Positions 50,956 to 59,514 of a stretch of DNA of 64,000 bases are shown here, one piece after another (positions within the stretch are counted from its first letter, which is position 1; every line of letters begins with the position of its first letter). Position numbers and translations under genes: made by a program. Origin of the DNA: Streptomyces mexicanus (GTDB lineage: Bacteria > Actinomycetota > Actinomycetes > Streptomycetales > Streptomycetaceae); assembly GCF_902506575.1 (NCBI RefSeq), contig NZ_LR732544.1, positions 4,778,219 to 4,842,218 of the forward strand. The letters run 5' to 3'. The notes under the pieces are model-generated. The model did no database searches and was not told the origin of the DNA. It saw nothing but the letters and a program-made list of their open reading frames with translations.

Positions 50956-50971
50956 TGTGAACGCTTTCACG
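50956..50971. promoter_or_regulatory. Crp- or cre-like palindrome upstream of wblE
   Basis: TGTGA-ACGCTT-TCACG matches the Crp consensus TGTGA-N6-TCACA at nine of ten positions; it also fits the LacI-type pattern TGWNANCGNTNWCA. In mycobacteria whiB1 is controlled by the cAMP receptor Crp. Confidence 0.6.
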
Positions 50972-51231
50972 AATCCCTCAACAAGTGAAGGGCCTACCGT
51001 CAGGTTGCCCTGGCGTGGTCCTGTGGATTGAAGAGGGGTTCCGGCGATCTCCGGGGCCCGATGAGGGCGCCGTCCTGATCGCCACGTAGAGACTCGCAAA
51101 CCTCGGCGGCGGATACAACCCCTTCCGGGAAGTTTTTTTTGATTCCTCGGTGTCGACTAGGTCACAGCCGTACTTCCATGGGGTGGATCCTGGCCTAAAC
51201 GTTCGAGTGAAAGGACTTTTGCCCCTTCCAC
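50972..51231 (-). other. Leader/intergenic region upstream of wblE
   Basis: About 260 bases with no gene. It is AT-rich for this genome and contains a run of eight T at 51133-51140 after a short CTTC/GAAG hairpin, and the hairpin at 51205-51233. Likely a long wblE leader or promoter region. Confidence 0.4.
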
Positions 51232-51233
51232 TC
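51205..51233 (-). terminator. Hairpin overlapping the diacylglycerol-kinase-family stop codon
   Basis: GAGTGAAAGG pairs with CCTTCCACTC (one mismatch, nine-base loop), overlapping the stop codon of the gene at 51232. Probably a terminator; tail lacks T run. Confidence 0.4.
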
Positions 51234-52200
51234 ACACAATCACACGCAGTGCACGGCGTACGCCTGTGAACGTCACGCTCGTACGCAGTCCCAGGTGGTC
51301 GCCGTCCATCTGAAGCGGCAGCGGCACCTTCGAATGCAAGGTGAACGTGCTCAGGTCGTGCAGTGAGACGGCGTGTCTGCCCTGGGGGCCGCGCTCCGGG
51401 GACGAAGTGAGCAACTGGGTGCCATACCGGGCAACCGCGGCCGTGGACAGCCGGCTGAGACCCAGCACGTCGAGCCCGGTGTCGAAGGAGGCCTTGGGTG
51501 AGGTGTACATGGGGCGATTGCCCAGATAGGTCCACGGTGAGGTGTTCGACACTATCGCCACCACCAGATCCGTGACCGGGTCCTCGCCGGGCCGCTCCAG
51601 CGCGATCGAGCCGCGCCGCCGGCTGGGCTCGCCGAGGAACTGGCGGACCACCTGCCGCACGTACAGGGCGTGCGTGGACTTCTTGCCGCGCTCGCGCTGC
51701 TGCTCCACCCGGCCGACCACGCCCGCGTCGAAGCCGAGCCCGGCGTTGAAGGTGAACCAGCGCTCGGGGACCGCGGCGTCGGCGCTGCCGGGCGTACCGG
51801 AGGCCAGGCCCAGTCCGACCGTGCGCTCGCTGCCCTCGCGCAGGGCGTCCAGGATCGCGCCGGTGGCCTCCACGGCGTCGTTGGGCAGCCCCAGCGCGCG
51901 GGCGAAGACATTGGTGGAGCCGCCCGGCACCACCGCCAGGCGGGGCAGGCGCTCGGGGTCCGGGCCCCGGTGCAGCAGGCCGTTGACCACCTCGTTGACC
52001 GTGCCGTCGCCGCCGAGCGCCACCACCAGGTCCACGTCCCGGCCGTCCGCGGCCTGCCGGGCCAGGTCGCGGGCGTGGCCCCGGTACTCGGTGGTGACCG
52101 CCTCCAGCTTCATCTCACTGGCCAGCGCGTGGATCAGGACATCGCGCGTACGTGCGCTTGTGGTGGTTGCCGCCGGATTGACCACGAGAAGTGCACGCAT
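51232..52200 (-). CDS. Diacylglycerol/lipid kinase family protein
   Basis: 322 residues. The nucleotide-binding motif GGDGTVNEVVNGL lies near residue 65, followed by PGGSTNVFARALG, both typical of DAGK catalytic domains (DgkB/YegS type). The product would be phosphatidic acid or a lipid phosphate at the membrane. MRALLVVNPAA at the start fits the family. TACGCT lies seven bases before the ATG with no Shine-Dalgarno, so a leaderless mRNA is likely. Confidence 0.87.
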   Translation of the reverse strand: MRALLVVNPAATTTSARTRDVLIHALASEMKLEAVTTEYRGHARDLARQAADGRDVDLVVALGGDGTVNEVVNGLLHRGPDPERLPRLAVVPGGSTNVFARALGLPNDAVEATGAILDALREGSERTVGLGLASGTPGSADAAVPERWFTFNAGLGFDAGVVGRVEQQRERGKKSTHALYVRQVVRQFLGEPSRRRGSIALERPGEDPVTDLVVAIVSNTSPWTYLGNRPMYTSPKASFDTGLDVLGLSRLSTAAVARYGTQLLTSSPERGPQGRHAVSLHDLSTFTLHSKVPLPLQMDGDHLGLRTSVTFTGVRRALRVIV

Positions 52201-52317
52201 GAGGTGCAGCGTACCTACCGGGCAGTACCGAGCCCAGGGCGAGGTAGGGATCCGGTAAGAGCGGCGGCCGTGAGCCTGGACACGGAACGCCGCGGCGCGA
52301 GGGCTACCCTTCATGGG

Positions 52318-52776
52318 GTGAGCAGTGAGCAGAACCCCACCCCCGAGACCACGGACGCCACCGGAGTGCGGCCGCGGCGGCTGACGTACGCGGCGGCGCT
52401 GTGCGCGCTGGAGGCGCTCGCGCTGCTCGTCGGCGGCCTGTGGATGCTCGTCCTCGGTGTCACCGGTGACGGTGGCGACCGGCAGCAGGCCGTCACCGGC
52501 GGGATCACCGTGCTGCTGCTCGCGCTGCTGCCGCTGCTGGCCGCGCGGGGGCTGCTGCTGCGGCGCGGCTGGAGCCGCGGCCCGGCGGTGATCACCCAGA
52601 TCATGGCGCTGCCCGTGGCCTACAGCCTGCTGCACGCCGACGGCGCGGCCGTCCCGGCGGGCATCGCGCTCACGGCCGTGGCGGTGGCTGCCCTGGTCCT
52701 CCTGGTCAACCCGGCCACGACCCGGGCGCTGGGCATCAAGGGCCCGGGCCGCGCCCGGGAGGGCGAGCAGCGCTAG
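52318..52776 (+). CDS. Integral membrane protein of unknown function
   Basis: 152 residues with four membrane helices (LCALEALALLVGGLWMLVLG; VTGGITVLLLALLPLLAARG; VITQIMALPVAYSLL; GIALTAVAVAALVLLV) and polar ends. The GTG at 52318 is preceded by TACCCT seven bases upstream, which fits a leaderless start. Conserved beside the diacylglycerol kinase-type gene (divergent) in Streptomyces but without a known role. Confidence 0.75.
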   Translation: MSSEQNPTPETTDATGVRPRRLTYAAALCALEALALLVGGLWMLVLGVTGDGGDRQQAVTGGITVLLLALLPLLAARGLLLRRGWSRGPAVITQIMALPVAYSLLHADGAAVPAGIALTAVAVAALVLLVNPATTRALGIKGPGRAREGEQR

Positions 52777-52841
52777 CCGCTCTGGCCGGCACGCTCCGCA
52801 GGCCCTCCGGTGCGCCCGCACGGCGGGTCTTCGGTGCCGCC

Positions 52842-54164
52842 CTACTCCTCCACCAGCAGTTTCTCCCGCAGCTGGGCGAGGGTGCGGGCGAGCAGACGGG
52901 AGACGTGCATCTGCGAGATGCCGACCTCCTGCGCGATCTGGGACTGGGTCATGTTGCCGAAGAACCGCAGCAGCAGGATGCGCTTCTCACGCGGCGGAAG
53001 GTCCTCCAGCAGCGGCTTGAGCGACTCGCGGTACTCGACGCCCTCCAGCGCCTCGTCCTCCGCGCCCAGGGTGTCGGCGACCGCCGGGGACTCGTCGTCC
53101 GTGTCCGGGACGTCCAGGGACAGCGTGGAGTAGGCGTTGGCCGACTCCAGGCCCTCCAGGACCTCCTCCTCGGAAATCGACAGCTTCTCGGCCAACTCGT
53201 GCACCGTGGGGGAGCGGCCGTGCAGCTGGGACAGCTCGGCCGTCGCCGTGGTGAGCGACAGGCGCAGCTCCTGCAGCCGGCGCGGCACCCGCACCGCCCA
53301 GCCCTTGTCCCGGAAGTGCCGTTTGATCTCGCCGACCACCGTCGGCGTCGCGTACGTGGAGAACTCCACACCGCGATCGGGGTCGAAGCGGTCCACGGAC
53401 TTGATCAGCCCGATGGTGGCCACCTGGGTGAGGTCGTCCAGCGGCTCCCCGCGGTTGCGGAAGCGGCGCGCAAGGTGCTCGACGAGCGGCAGGTGCATGC
53501 GGACCAGCTGGTTGCGCAGCTCGGCGTACTCCTCGCTGCCCTGGTCGAGGGTGCGCAGCCGGACGAACAGCGCGCGTGCGCCACTGCGGTCATGGGAGTC
53601 GTGCCGCGTACCGGGCACGCTCGGGACGCTCTGCGCGGCGTCCTCGGAGTGTCGCTCGTGCTCGCTCATCGTCCCGCCCGTCGCCCTTCCCCGAGCCCTC
53701 GCCTCCTCCCCCGTGCCGGGCCCGTCCGGAGGGGGAGGTCCCCCATGGCCGGCGCGGACGCCGCCGCGCGCCGGTGCCGGCGTGCCCCGCACGGTGTCGC
53801 GTCCCTGCCGTGTCTCGCCCGGAAGAGCGAGCTTCAGCGGGTCGTCGTCCGGGTGCGGCCTGGCCTGTTCGGGGATGCCCTCGATGCCGCCCGCAGGGTG
53901 CGGCGGCCTGCCGTCCCCGCCCGGCCCGCCGGGACCGGCCTGCCCTGTCGTGCCTGCCTGTCCCGCCGCGGCGGCGGCACCGGCGCGGTTCGCCGTGCCA
54001 CCGCGGCGGGCCGTGTCACCCCTGCCCCTGGGGTCGCCCGGACCGGTCGGGCCGTCCTGGCCCCGGCTCCCGGCCCCGTCCGCACAGGGCGGGATGGCGC
54101 CCTCCGTCGGCAGTTCCCGTGTGCCGTGTTCTTCGTCCCGCACCGGCCCGTCCCCGTTCCTCAC
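52842..54164 (-). CDS. sigH: SigB/SigF-type stress sigma factor SigH with long N-terminal extension
   Basis: 440 residues from GTG 54164, which overlaps the prsH stop (GTGA). The core, from the internal ATG at 53669 (275 residues), has sigma regions 2 (LVEHLARRFRNRGEPLDDLTQVATIGLIKSVDRF), 3 and 4 (LRFFGNMTQSQIAQEVGISQMHVSRLL). The first 165 residues are disordered Pro/Gly/Ala/Arg-rich. S. coelicolor SigH is known to be made as long primary products that are processed, so both starts are probably used. It responds to osmotic and developmental stress, with PrsH as anti-sigma factor. No clear sigma-B-type promoter was identified. Confidence 0.9.
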   Translation of the reverse strand: MRNGDGPVRDEEHGTRELPTEGAIPPCADGAGSRGQDGPTGPGDPRGRGDTARRGGTANRAGAAAAAGQAGTTGQAGPGGPGGDGRPPHPAGGIEGIPEQARPHPDDDPLKLALPGETRQGRDTVRGTPAPARGGVRAGHGGPPPPDGPGTGEEARARGRATGGTMSEHERHSEDAAQSVPSVPGTRHDSHDRSGARALFVRLRTLDQGSEEYAELRNQLVRMHLPLVEHLARRFRNRGEPLDDLTQVATIGLIKSVDRFDPDRGVEFSTYATPTVVGEIKRHFRDKGWAVRVPRRLQELRLSLTTATAELSQLHGRSPTVHELAEKLSISEEEVLEGLESANAYSTLSLDVPDTDDESPAVADTLGAEDEALEGVEYRESLKPLLEDLPPREKRILLLRFFGNMTQSQIAQEVGISQMHVSRLLARTLAQLREKLLVEE

Positions 54165-54577
54165 GCCGGACCGGGTCCGGCGCCGCGCTGTTTGTAGAGG
54201 CTGATCGACACGGTCTTGTCCTCGTCCACGGCGGAGGAGACCTTGCCCGCGAGGGCGGACAGGACGGTCCATGCGAAGGTGTCCCGCGAGGGGGCGTGAC
54301 CGTCCGTGGTCGGAGCCGAGACGGTGACCTCGAGCGAGTCGTCGACCAGTCGGAAGACACAACTGAGCACCGAGCCGGGCACGGCCTGCTGCAGCAGGAT
54401 CGCGCAGGCCTCGTCGACCGCGATGCGCAGGTCCTCGATCTCGTCGAGGGTGAAGTCCAAACGGGCCGCGAGGCCGGCCGTGGCCGTCCGCAGCACCGAC
54501 AGGTAGGCACCCGCAGCCGGCAGCCGGACTTCCACGAAGTCCTGGTTCGCCGCGGGTTCGCCGTCGATCTGGGACAC
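54161..54577 (-). CDS. prsH: Anti-sigma factor kinase PrsH/UshX (GHKL type)
   Basis: 138 residues from GTG 54577 with GGAGGTGAGG upstream. Serine-kinase anti-sigma factor of the RsbW/SpoIIAB type; a GHKL ATP-binding fold is indicated by IAVDEACAILLQ (N box, with Glu-Ala-Cys in place of the more usual Glu-Ala-x-x-N) and DGHAPSRDTFAWTVLSAL (G-region, atypical). It is expected to bind SigH until an anti-anti-sigma factor releases it. The first gene of the pair, coupled to sigH by four bases; an in-frame start at 54721 is weaker. Confidence 0.85.
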   Translation of the reverse strand: MSQIDGEPAANQDFVEVRLPAAGAYLSVLRTATAGLAARLDFTLDEIEDLRIAVDEACAILLQQAVPGSVLSCVFRLVDDSLEVTVSAPTTDGHAPSRDTFAWTVLSALAGKVSSAVDEDKTVSISLYKQRGAGPGPA

Positions 54578-54825
54578 CCTCACCTCCAAGGTGGTACAAG
54601 CTTCTCGGGGCCGAGGGTCACCCCCCGGGTCACGCGATGCGTGGTTCAGCGGTGACGCTACCGCGCTCCCGGCATTCCTGTCCCGGGACCCCAACCCTGC
54701 TCTGTCACTCATGGTAAACACACGGATACGCTCCGTGGCTAGAGGTTCGGCGGGCCCAAATGGGAACAGCGCGTGCCGGGTTGACGTACCCGGACGTCAG
54801 CGGGTCGAACCGTCCCGGTGCGGGC

Positions 54826-55086
54826 TCACACCAGGACGTGGTCCACGAAGCACCAGCGCCAGTCCTCGCCGGGCTCGAAGCTCCGCATCACCGGGTGTCC
54901 GGTCTCCTCGTGGTGCCGGGTCGCGTGCCGCCCCGGGGAGGAGTCGCAGCACCCCACCTTGCCACAGGTCAGACACAGCCGCAGTTGCACCGGATGCGTG
55001 CCGTCGGCCAGGCACTGCAGGCACGTCTCGCTGCGCGGATCGGGTTCCGGGTGCGGCAGCGTGCCGGCGTGCGTGCACTGTTTCAT
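54826..55086 (-). CDS. UBP-type zinc finger protein
   Basis: 86 residues with the cysteine/histidine pattern of the ZnF-UBP domain: CTHAG, CLQCLADG, CLTCGKVGCCDSSPGRHATRHHEETGHP. In eukaryotes this fold binds free ubiquitin ends; in actinobacteria its role is unknown. The C-terminus WRWCFVDHVLV is typical. TAACCT seven bases before the ATG suggests a leaderless start. It is divergent from the antiporter gene. Confidence 0.85.
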   Translation of the reverse strand: MKQCTHAGTLPHPEPDPRSETCLQCLADGTHPVQLRLCLTCGKVGCCDSSPGRHATRHHEETGHPVMRSFEPGEDWRWCFVDHVLV

Positions 55087-55164
55087 GATTGCCAGGTTAC
55101 GACGCGCGCACGGCTCGGTGCGTGGTCGAGCGGGGTGGAGAGCGACGATGGGTGGGCGAGGACG

Positions 55165-56757
55165 ATGGACGTGATGCCGCTGCTGTTGCTGGTGGCGGGC
55201 AGCGCCGCGGTGGCCGGGGCGGCCCGGCGCACCCCGGTGCCGGCGCCGCTGCTGCTGGTGGCCGTCGGCCTGGCGGTCGCCTACCTCCCCGGGGTCCCCG
55301 ACTACACGCTCGACCCGCACGTGGTGCTGCCGCTGCTGCTGCCCCCGCTGCTGTACACCTCGGCCGTGGACAGCTCCTACCTGGACCTGCGCGCGCAACT
55401 GCGACCCGTGGCGCTGCTGTCGGTCGGGTACGTGCTGTTCGCGACCTTCGCGGTCGGCTGGGCCGCCTACCTGATCGTGCCGGGACTGCCCCTGACGGCG
55501 GCGCTGGTGCTGGGCGCCGTGGTGGCGCCGCCGGACGCGGTCGCGGCGACGGCGGTGGCCCGCCGGGTGGGGCTGCCCTCGCGGATCACCACGATCCTGC
55601 AGGGCGAGTCGCTGCTCAACGACGCCACCGCGATCACCGCCTACAAGGTCGCGCTGGCCGCGGCCGTCGGCGAGGGCGCGACCTGGGCCGGGGGAGTGCA
55701 GGAGTTCCTCGTCGCCGCGTTCGGCGGGGTGGGCGTCGGCCTGGTGCTGATGGCACCGCTGCACTGGCTGCGCACCCACCTGAAGGAGGCGCTGCTGCAG
55801 AACACGCTCTCGCTGCTGATCCCGTTCGTCGCCTACGGCGTCGCCGAGCAGCTGCACGCCTCCGGGGTGCTCGCGGTCGTCACGGTCGCCCTCTACCTCG
55901 GGCACCGCGCCTGGGAGGTCGACTTCGCCACCCGGCTCCAGGAGGAGGCGGTGTGGAAGATGGTCGCCTTCGTCCTGGAGTCGGCGGTGTTCGCGCTGAT
56001 CGGCCTGCAGCTGCCGGTGGTGCTGCGGGGGCTGGGCGCCTACCGGGGCACCGATGCCGCCTGGTACGCGATCGTCGTCTTCCTGGTGGTCGTGGCGGTG
56101 CGGTTCGTGTGGGTGTACCCGTCGGCGTTCGTGCCCCGGCTCCTGCGCCGGGTCCGGGAGCGGGAGGAGAACCCCACCTGGCGGGGCGCGATGGTGACCG
56201 CGTGGGCCGGGATGCGGGGCGTGGTGTCGCTGGCGATCGCCTTCTCGATCCCGCTGACGGTGCACGGCGGGGCGCCGTTCCCGCAGCGCAACATGATCCT
56301 GTTCCTGACCTTCACCACGGTCATCGGCACCCTGGTGGTGCAGGGGCTGACCCTGCCGCCGCTGATCCGCTTCCTGAAGTTCCCCGGCCGCGACCCGCGG
56401 GCCGCCACGCTCGCCGAGGCCAACGCCCAGGCGCAGGCCTCCCCGGCCGCCGAACGGCCCCTGGAGGAACCCCTCGCCGACGGGCGCACCGCGCTGCCCC
56501 CGCCGCTGGCCGACCGGCTCCGCGCGGTCCTGGAGCGCCGCCGCAACGCCGTCTGGGAGCGCCTGGGGCAGACCAACCCGGTCACCGGCGAGTCGGTGGA
56601 CGACACCTACCGCCGCCTGTCACGGGACATGATCAGCGCCGAGCGCGCCGTCTTCGTGCGCCTGCGGGACGGCCGCTACATCGACGACGAGATGCTGCGC
56701 ACCCTGCTGCGCCGGCTGGACCTGGAGGAAGCGGCCGCCTACCGGGAGGCCGCCTGA
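55165..56757 (+). CDS. CPA1-type Na+/H+ antiporter
   Basis: 530 residues. Twelve membrane helices in the first 420 residues and a cytosolic tail with a coiled, charged end (RLRAVLERRRNAVWERLGQ). The transport site is PPDAVAATAVARRVG and GESLLNDATAI (residues ~120-155: Asp-Ala and Asn-Asp pairs). It exports Na+ for H+. Start at ATG 55165; ATG 55174 is possible. It has no obvious operon partner. Confidence 0.9.
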   Translation: MDVMPLLLLVAGSAAVAGAARRTPVPAPLLLVAVGLAVAYLPGVPDYTLDPHVVLPLLLPPLLYTSAVDSSYLDLRAQLRPVALLSVGYVLFATFAVGWAAYLIVPGLPLTAALVLGAVVAPPDAVAATAVARRVGLPSRITTILQGESLLNDATAITAYKVALAAAVGEGATWAGGVQEFLVAAFGGVGVGLVLMAPLHWLRTHLKEALLQNTLSLLIPFVAYGVAEQLHASGVLAVVTVALYLGHRAWEVDFATRLQEEAVWKMVAFVLESAVFALIGLQLPVVLRGLGAYRGTDAAWYAIVVFLVVVAVRFVWVYPSAFVPRLLRRVREREENPTWRGAMVTAWAGMRGVVSLAIAFSIPLTVHGGAPFPQRNMILFLTFTTVIGTLVVQGLTLPPLIRFLKFPGRDPRAATLAEANAQAQASPAAERPLEEPLADGRTALPPPLADRLRAVLERRRNAVWERLGQTNPVTGESVDDTYRRLSRDMISAERAVFVRLRDGRYIDDEMLRTLLRRLDLEEAAAYREAA

Positions 56758-56872
56758 GGGGCACGGGGGGCGCCTGAGCGGCACGGGCGGGGCCTGCCGG
56801 TCCGGTGCCGGCAGAGGCGCGCGTGGCCCGGCGGGCCGCCCCGAGGACCGCAGGGCTCGGCCACCGCGCGGC
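56758..56872. other. 115-base convergent gap
   Basis: Gap between antiporter and desulfhydrase stops with G/C-rich low-complexity sequence and no clear hairpin that I would call a terminator. Confidence 0.4.
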
Positions 56873-57790
56873 TCAGGTGTGTTCCGGGAACGGGCGGCCC
56901 GTGACGACCGCGGCGATCGTCGTCCCGCGCGGGAAGGCGCCCTCGTCGGCCAGGGCGACCAGGGCGTACAGCAGCTTGGCGACGTAGAGGCGCTCGACGG
57001 GCACGCCGTGGCGGTCGGCGAAGTCCTCGGCGAACGCGTCCAGTTCGGGGGTGGTGCGGGCGTAGCCGCCGCAGTGGAAGCGGTCGTCCAGCGACCAGGT
57101 GCCGCGGCGGGCACCGAAAGCCTGCTCCTGCAGGGCCTGTGTCGCGGCGGTCAGGAAGCCGCCCTTGAGGACGGATATCCCCAGTGCGCGGCGGCCCTCG
57201 GGCAGCCCGGCGGCCAGCCCGGCGAGGGTCCCGCCGGTGCCGCAGGCGACGGCCACGACGTCCGCACACTCGCCCAGTTCCGCGCCGAGCGCCCGGCAGC
57301 CGTGGACGGCGAGGGCGTTGCTGCCGCCCTCGGGCACGACGTGGGCGTCCTCGGCCCCCACCGCGCGCAGCACGGCCGCCAGGGTGTCCGGCTCGGCCTT
57401 GCGGCGGTACGTCGAGCGGTCCACGAAGTGCAGCCGCATCCCGTCGGCCGCGCAGCGGGCCAGGGAGGGGTTCAGGGGGCGGTCGGCCAGCTCCTGGCCG
57501 CGGACCACGCCGATGGTCTCCACACCGAGCAGGCGGCCGGCTGCCGCGGTGGCCCGCAGGTGGTTGGAGTAGGCGCCGCCGAACGTGACGATCCGGCGGC
57601 CCGCCGCCGCCCGCAGGTTCGGGACGAGCTTGCGCCACTTGTTGCCGCTCAGCTCGGGATGGATCAGGTCGTCCCGCTTGAGCAGCAGACGCAGACCGCG
57701 CCGGGCGAAGCGGTCGTCGGCCACCTCCTGCACGGGGGAGGGGAGCCGGGGGCCGAGCGCGGCGAGGTCGGGGACGGTGGAGCTGCTCAC
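56873..57790 (-). CDS. PLP enzyme: D-cysteine desulfhydrase / ACC deaminase family
   Basis: 305 residues. The PLP lysine lies in ELSGNKWRKLV near residue 51, and GGAYSNHLRATAAAG and CGTGGTLAG (phosphate loop) follow. Such enzymes degrade D-cysteine to pyruvate, sulfide and ammonia or 1-aminocyclopropane-1-carboxylate to 2-oxobutyrate; the two cannot be separated without the active-site details. GTG 57790 has CACAAT six bases upstream and no Shine-Dalgarno (leaderless). It is divergent from the encapsulin gene with a 199-base shared promoter region. Confidence 0.85.
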   Translation of the reverse strand: MSSSTVPDLAALGPRLPSPVQEVADDRFARRGLRLLLKRDDLIHPELSGNKWRKLVPNLRAAAGRRIVTFGGAYSNHLRATAAAGRLLGVETIGVVRGQELADRPLNPSLARCAADGMRLHFVDRSTYRRKAEPDTLAAVLRAVGAEDAHVVPEGGSNALAVHGCRALGAELGECADVVAVACGTGGTLAGLAAGLPEGRRALGISVLKGGFLTAATQALQEQAFGARRGTWSLDDRFHCGGYARTTPELDAFAEDFADRHGVPVERLYVAKLLYALVALADEGAFPRGTTIAAVVTGRPFPEHT

Positions 57791-57871
57791 CTGGCCATTG
57801 TGTCCGGGGCCGCGGTGTCCCGCGCCCGGCGGTCCGCCCGGGCGGGACCCTGATGTCTGCCCCGCCGCGAG

Positions 57872-57906
57872 CTGATCCATTCCCGCTCTTTCGTGTAATA
57901 GCACGA
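57872..57906 (+). promoter_or_regulatory. Predicted encapsulin promoter with overlapping palindrome
   Basis: CTGATC, 16 bases, then TGTAAT (57894-57899) could serve the encapsulin. A perfect inverted repeat TCGTG-TAATAG-CACGA (57891-57906) covers the -10, so a repressor could bind there. Confidence 0.45.
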
Positions 57907-57989
57907 GCACGGTGGGTGATGGAAGTGTGGCACCCGCAAATCGATGCCGGCGCCGATCGTGCCGGGCATGAGCGGGAGGGCAATTCTCT

Positions 57990-59396
57990 ATGTCGGTAGG
58001 CGAAGAGGTCCGTTCGGAGCAGGGCCGGCCGCAGCAGAGCCTCGGCACGGCGGCCGCGCGGAACCTGGCCACCACCACCAAGTCCGTACCCCAGATGCAG
58101 GAGATCAGCTCCCGCTGGCTGCTGCGCATGCTGCCGTGGGTCGACATCCAGGGCGGCACGTACCGGGTGAACCGGCGACTCACCTACGCCGTCGGCGACG
58201 GCCGGATCACGTTCGTGAAGACCGGCGACCGTGTCGAGGTGATCCCCGCCGAACTCGGCGAACTGCCCGCCCTGCGAGGGTACGAGGACGACGAGGTGCT
58301 CTCCGAACTCGCCCAGCGCTGCCGGCAGCGCGAGATCGGCGCCGGCCAGGTGATCGCCTCCTTCGGCAACCAGGCCGAGGAGGTCTACCTGCTGGCGCAC
58401 GGCAGGGTCGAGAAGGTCGGCACCGGCCCCTACGGCGACGACCAGGTCCTCGGCGTCCTGGCCGACGGCGCGCACTTCGGCGAGCAGGCCCTGCTCGACC
58501 CGGACGCCATCTGGGAGTACACGGTCCGCGCGGACACCGCGTGCACCGTCCTCGTCCTGTCCCGGCACGACTTCCAGCAGGTCGCCGAGCGCGCCGACTC
58601 GCTGCGCGAGCACCTGCGGCGGCTGCGCTCCATCCCGGGGCAGCGCACCAACAAGTACGGCGAGAAGGAAGTCGAACTCGCCGCGGGTCACAGCGGCGAG
58701 CCGGACATCCCGCACACGTTCGTCGACTACGAGGCCAGGCCCCGCGAGTACGAACTGAGCATCGCCCAGACCGTCCTGCGCATCCACACGCGCGTGGCCG
58801 ACCTCTACAACCAGCCGATGAACCAGACGGAGCAGCAGCTCCGCCTGACCGTCGAGGCGCTGAAGGAACGCCAGGAGCACGAACTCGTCAACAACCCCGA
58901 GTTCGGCCTGCTGCACAACTGCGAGTACGACCAGCGCATCCAGCCGCACGACGGGGTGCCCAGCCCCGACGACATGGACGAGCTGCTCAGCCGCCGCCGG
59001 GGCACCAAGCTGTTCCTCGCCCACCCGCGCGCGATCGCCGCGTTCGGCCGCGAGCTGAACAAGAGGGGCCTGGTCCCCGAGACCATCGACATCGGCGGCA
59101 ACCGCATCCCCACGTGGCGCGGAGTGCCGATCTTCCCGTGCAACAAGATCCCGGTGACCGAGGCCCGCACCAGCTCGATCATCGCCATGCGTACCGGCGA
59201 GGAGGACCAGGGCGTCATCGGGCTGCGCGCCAAGGGCATCCCGGACGAGATCGAGCCGAGCCTGTCGGTGCGGTTCATGGGCATCAACGAGCAGGCGATC
59301 ATCAAGTACCTGGTGACCGCGTACTTCTCGGCGGCGGTGCTGGTGCCGGACGCGCTCGGGGTCCTGGAGAACATCGAGGTCGGCCGTTGGCGCTGA
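57990..59396 (+). CDS. Family 2B encapsulin shell protein with cyclic-nucleotide-binding domain
   Basis: 468 residues. The protein has an N-terminal arm, a cNMP-binding-type beta-barrel domain inserted at about residues 100-205 (GQVIASFGNQAEEVYLLAHGRVEKVG and ADGAHFGEQALL) and an HK97-fold shell domain in the rest (RIHTRVADLYNQPMNQ; GTKLFLAHP; TSSIIAMRTGEEDQGVIG). This order is that of Family 2B encapsulins, which assemble into icosahedral nanocompartments in actinobacteria. The phosphate-binding cassette lacks the usual Arg (FGEQALLDPDAIWEYTV), so ligand binding is doubtful. The prenyl synthase gene 118 bases downstream on the same strand is the likely cargo. Start ATG with GGGAGGG upstream. 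Confidence 0.92.
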   Translation: MSVGEEVRSEQGRPQQSLGTAAARNLATTTKSVPQMQEISSRWLLRMLPWVDIQGGTYRVNRRLTYAVGDGRITFVKTGDRVEVIPAELGELPALRGYEDDEVLSELAQRCRQREIGAGQVIASFGNQAEEVYLLAHGRVEKVGTGPYGDDQVLGVLADGAHFGEQALLDPDAIWEYTVRADTACTVLVLSRHDFQQVAERADSLREHLRRLRSIPGQRTNKYGEKEVELAAGHSGEPDIPHTFVDYEARPREYELSIAQTVLRIHTRVADLYNQPMNQTEQQLRLTVEALKERQEHELVNNPEFGLLHNCEYDQRIQPHDGVPSPDDMDELLSRRRGTKLFLAHPRAIAAFGRELNKRGLVPETIDIGGNRIPTWRGVPIFPCNKIPVTEARTSSIIAMRTGEEDQGVIGLRAKGIPDEIEPSLSVRFMGINEQAIIKYLVTAYFSAAVLVPDALGVLENIEVGRWR

Positions 59397-59514
59397 CACC
59401 GGCCGCGACCGGACCGCGGTGTCCGCACGGGCCGGGCCGGGTAGATCCCCGGGGTGCCCGCCCGGCCCCGGCCGGCCGGGCGCCCTGGTTCGCGGATTCT
59501 CCGAGGGGGAGCGG

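Noticed and set aside
51211..51226. Second DosR/OsdR-like site (GGACTTTTGCCCC) upstream of wblE
   Set aside because: It is the loop and arm of a hairpin overlapping the diacylglycerol kinase-type stop codon; the right half does not match GTCC.
54578..54760. Sigma-B-type promoter (GTTT-N-GGGTA) before prsH
   Set aside because: GTTT and GGGTT occur but 18 bases apart, outside the usual 14-16 spacing, and the -10 does not match well.
56873..57790. PLP desulfhydrase as encapsulin cargo
   Set aside because: Family 2A shells carry cysteine desulfurases, but this enzyme is transcribed in the opposite direction and has no disordered loading tail.
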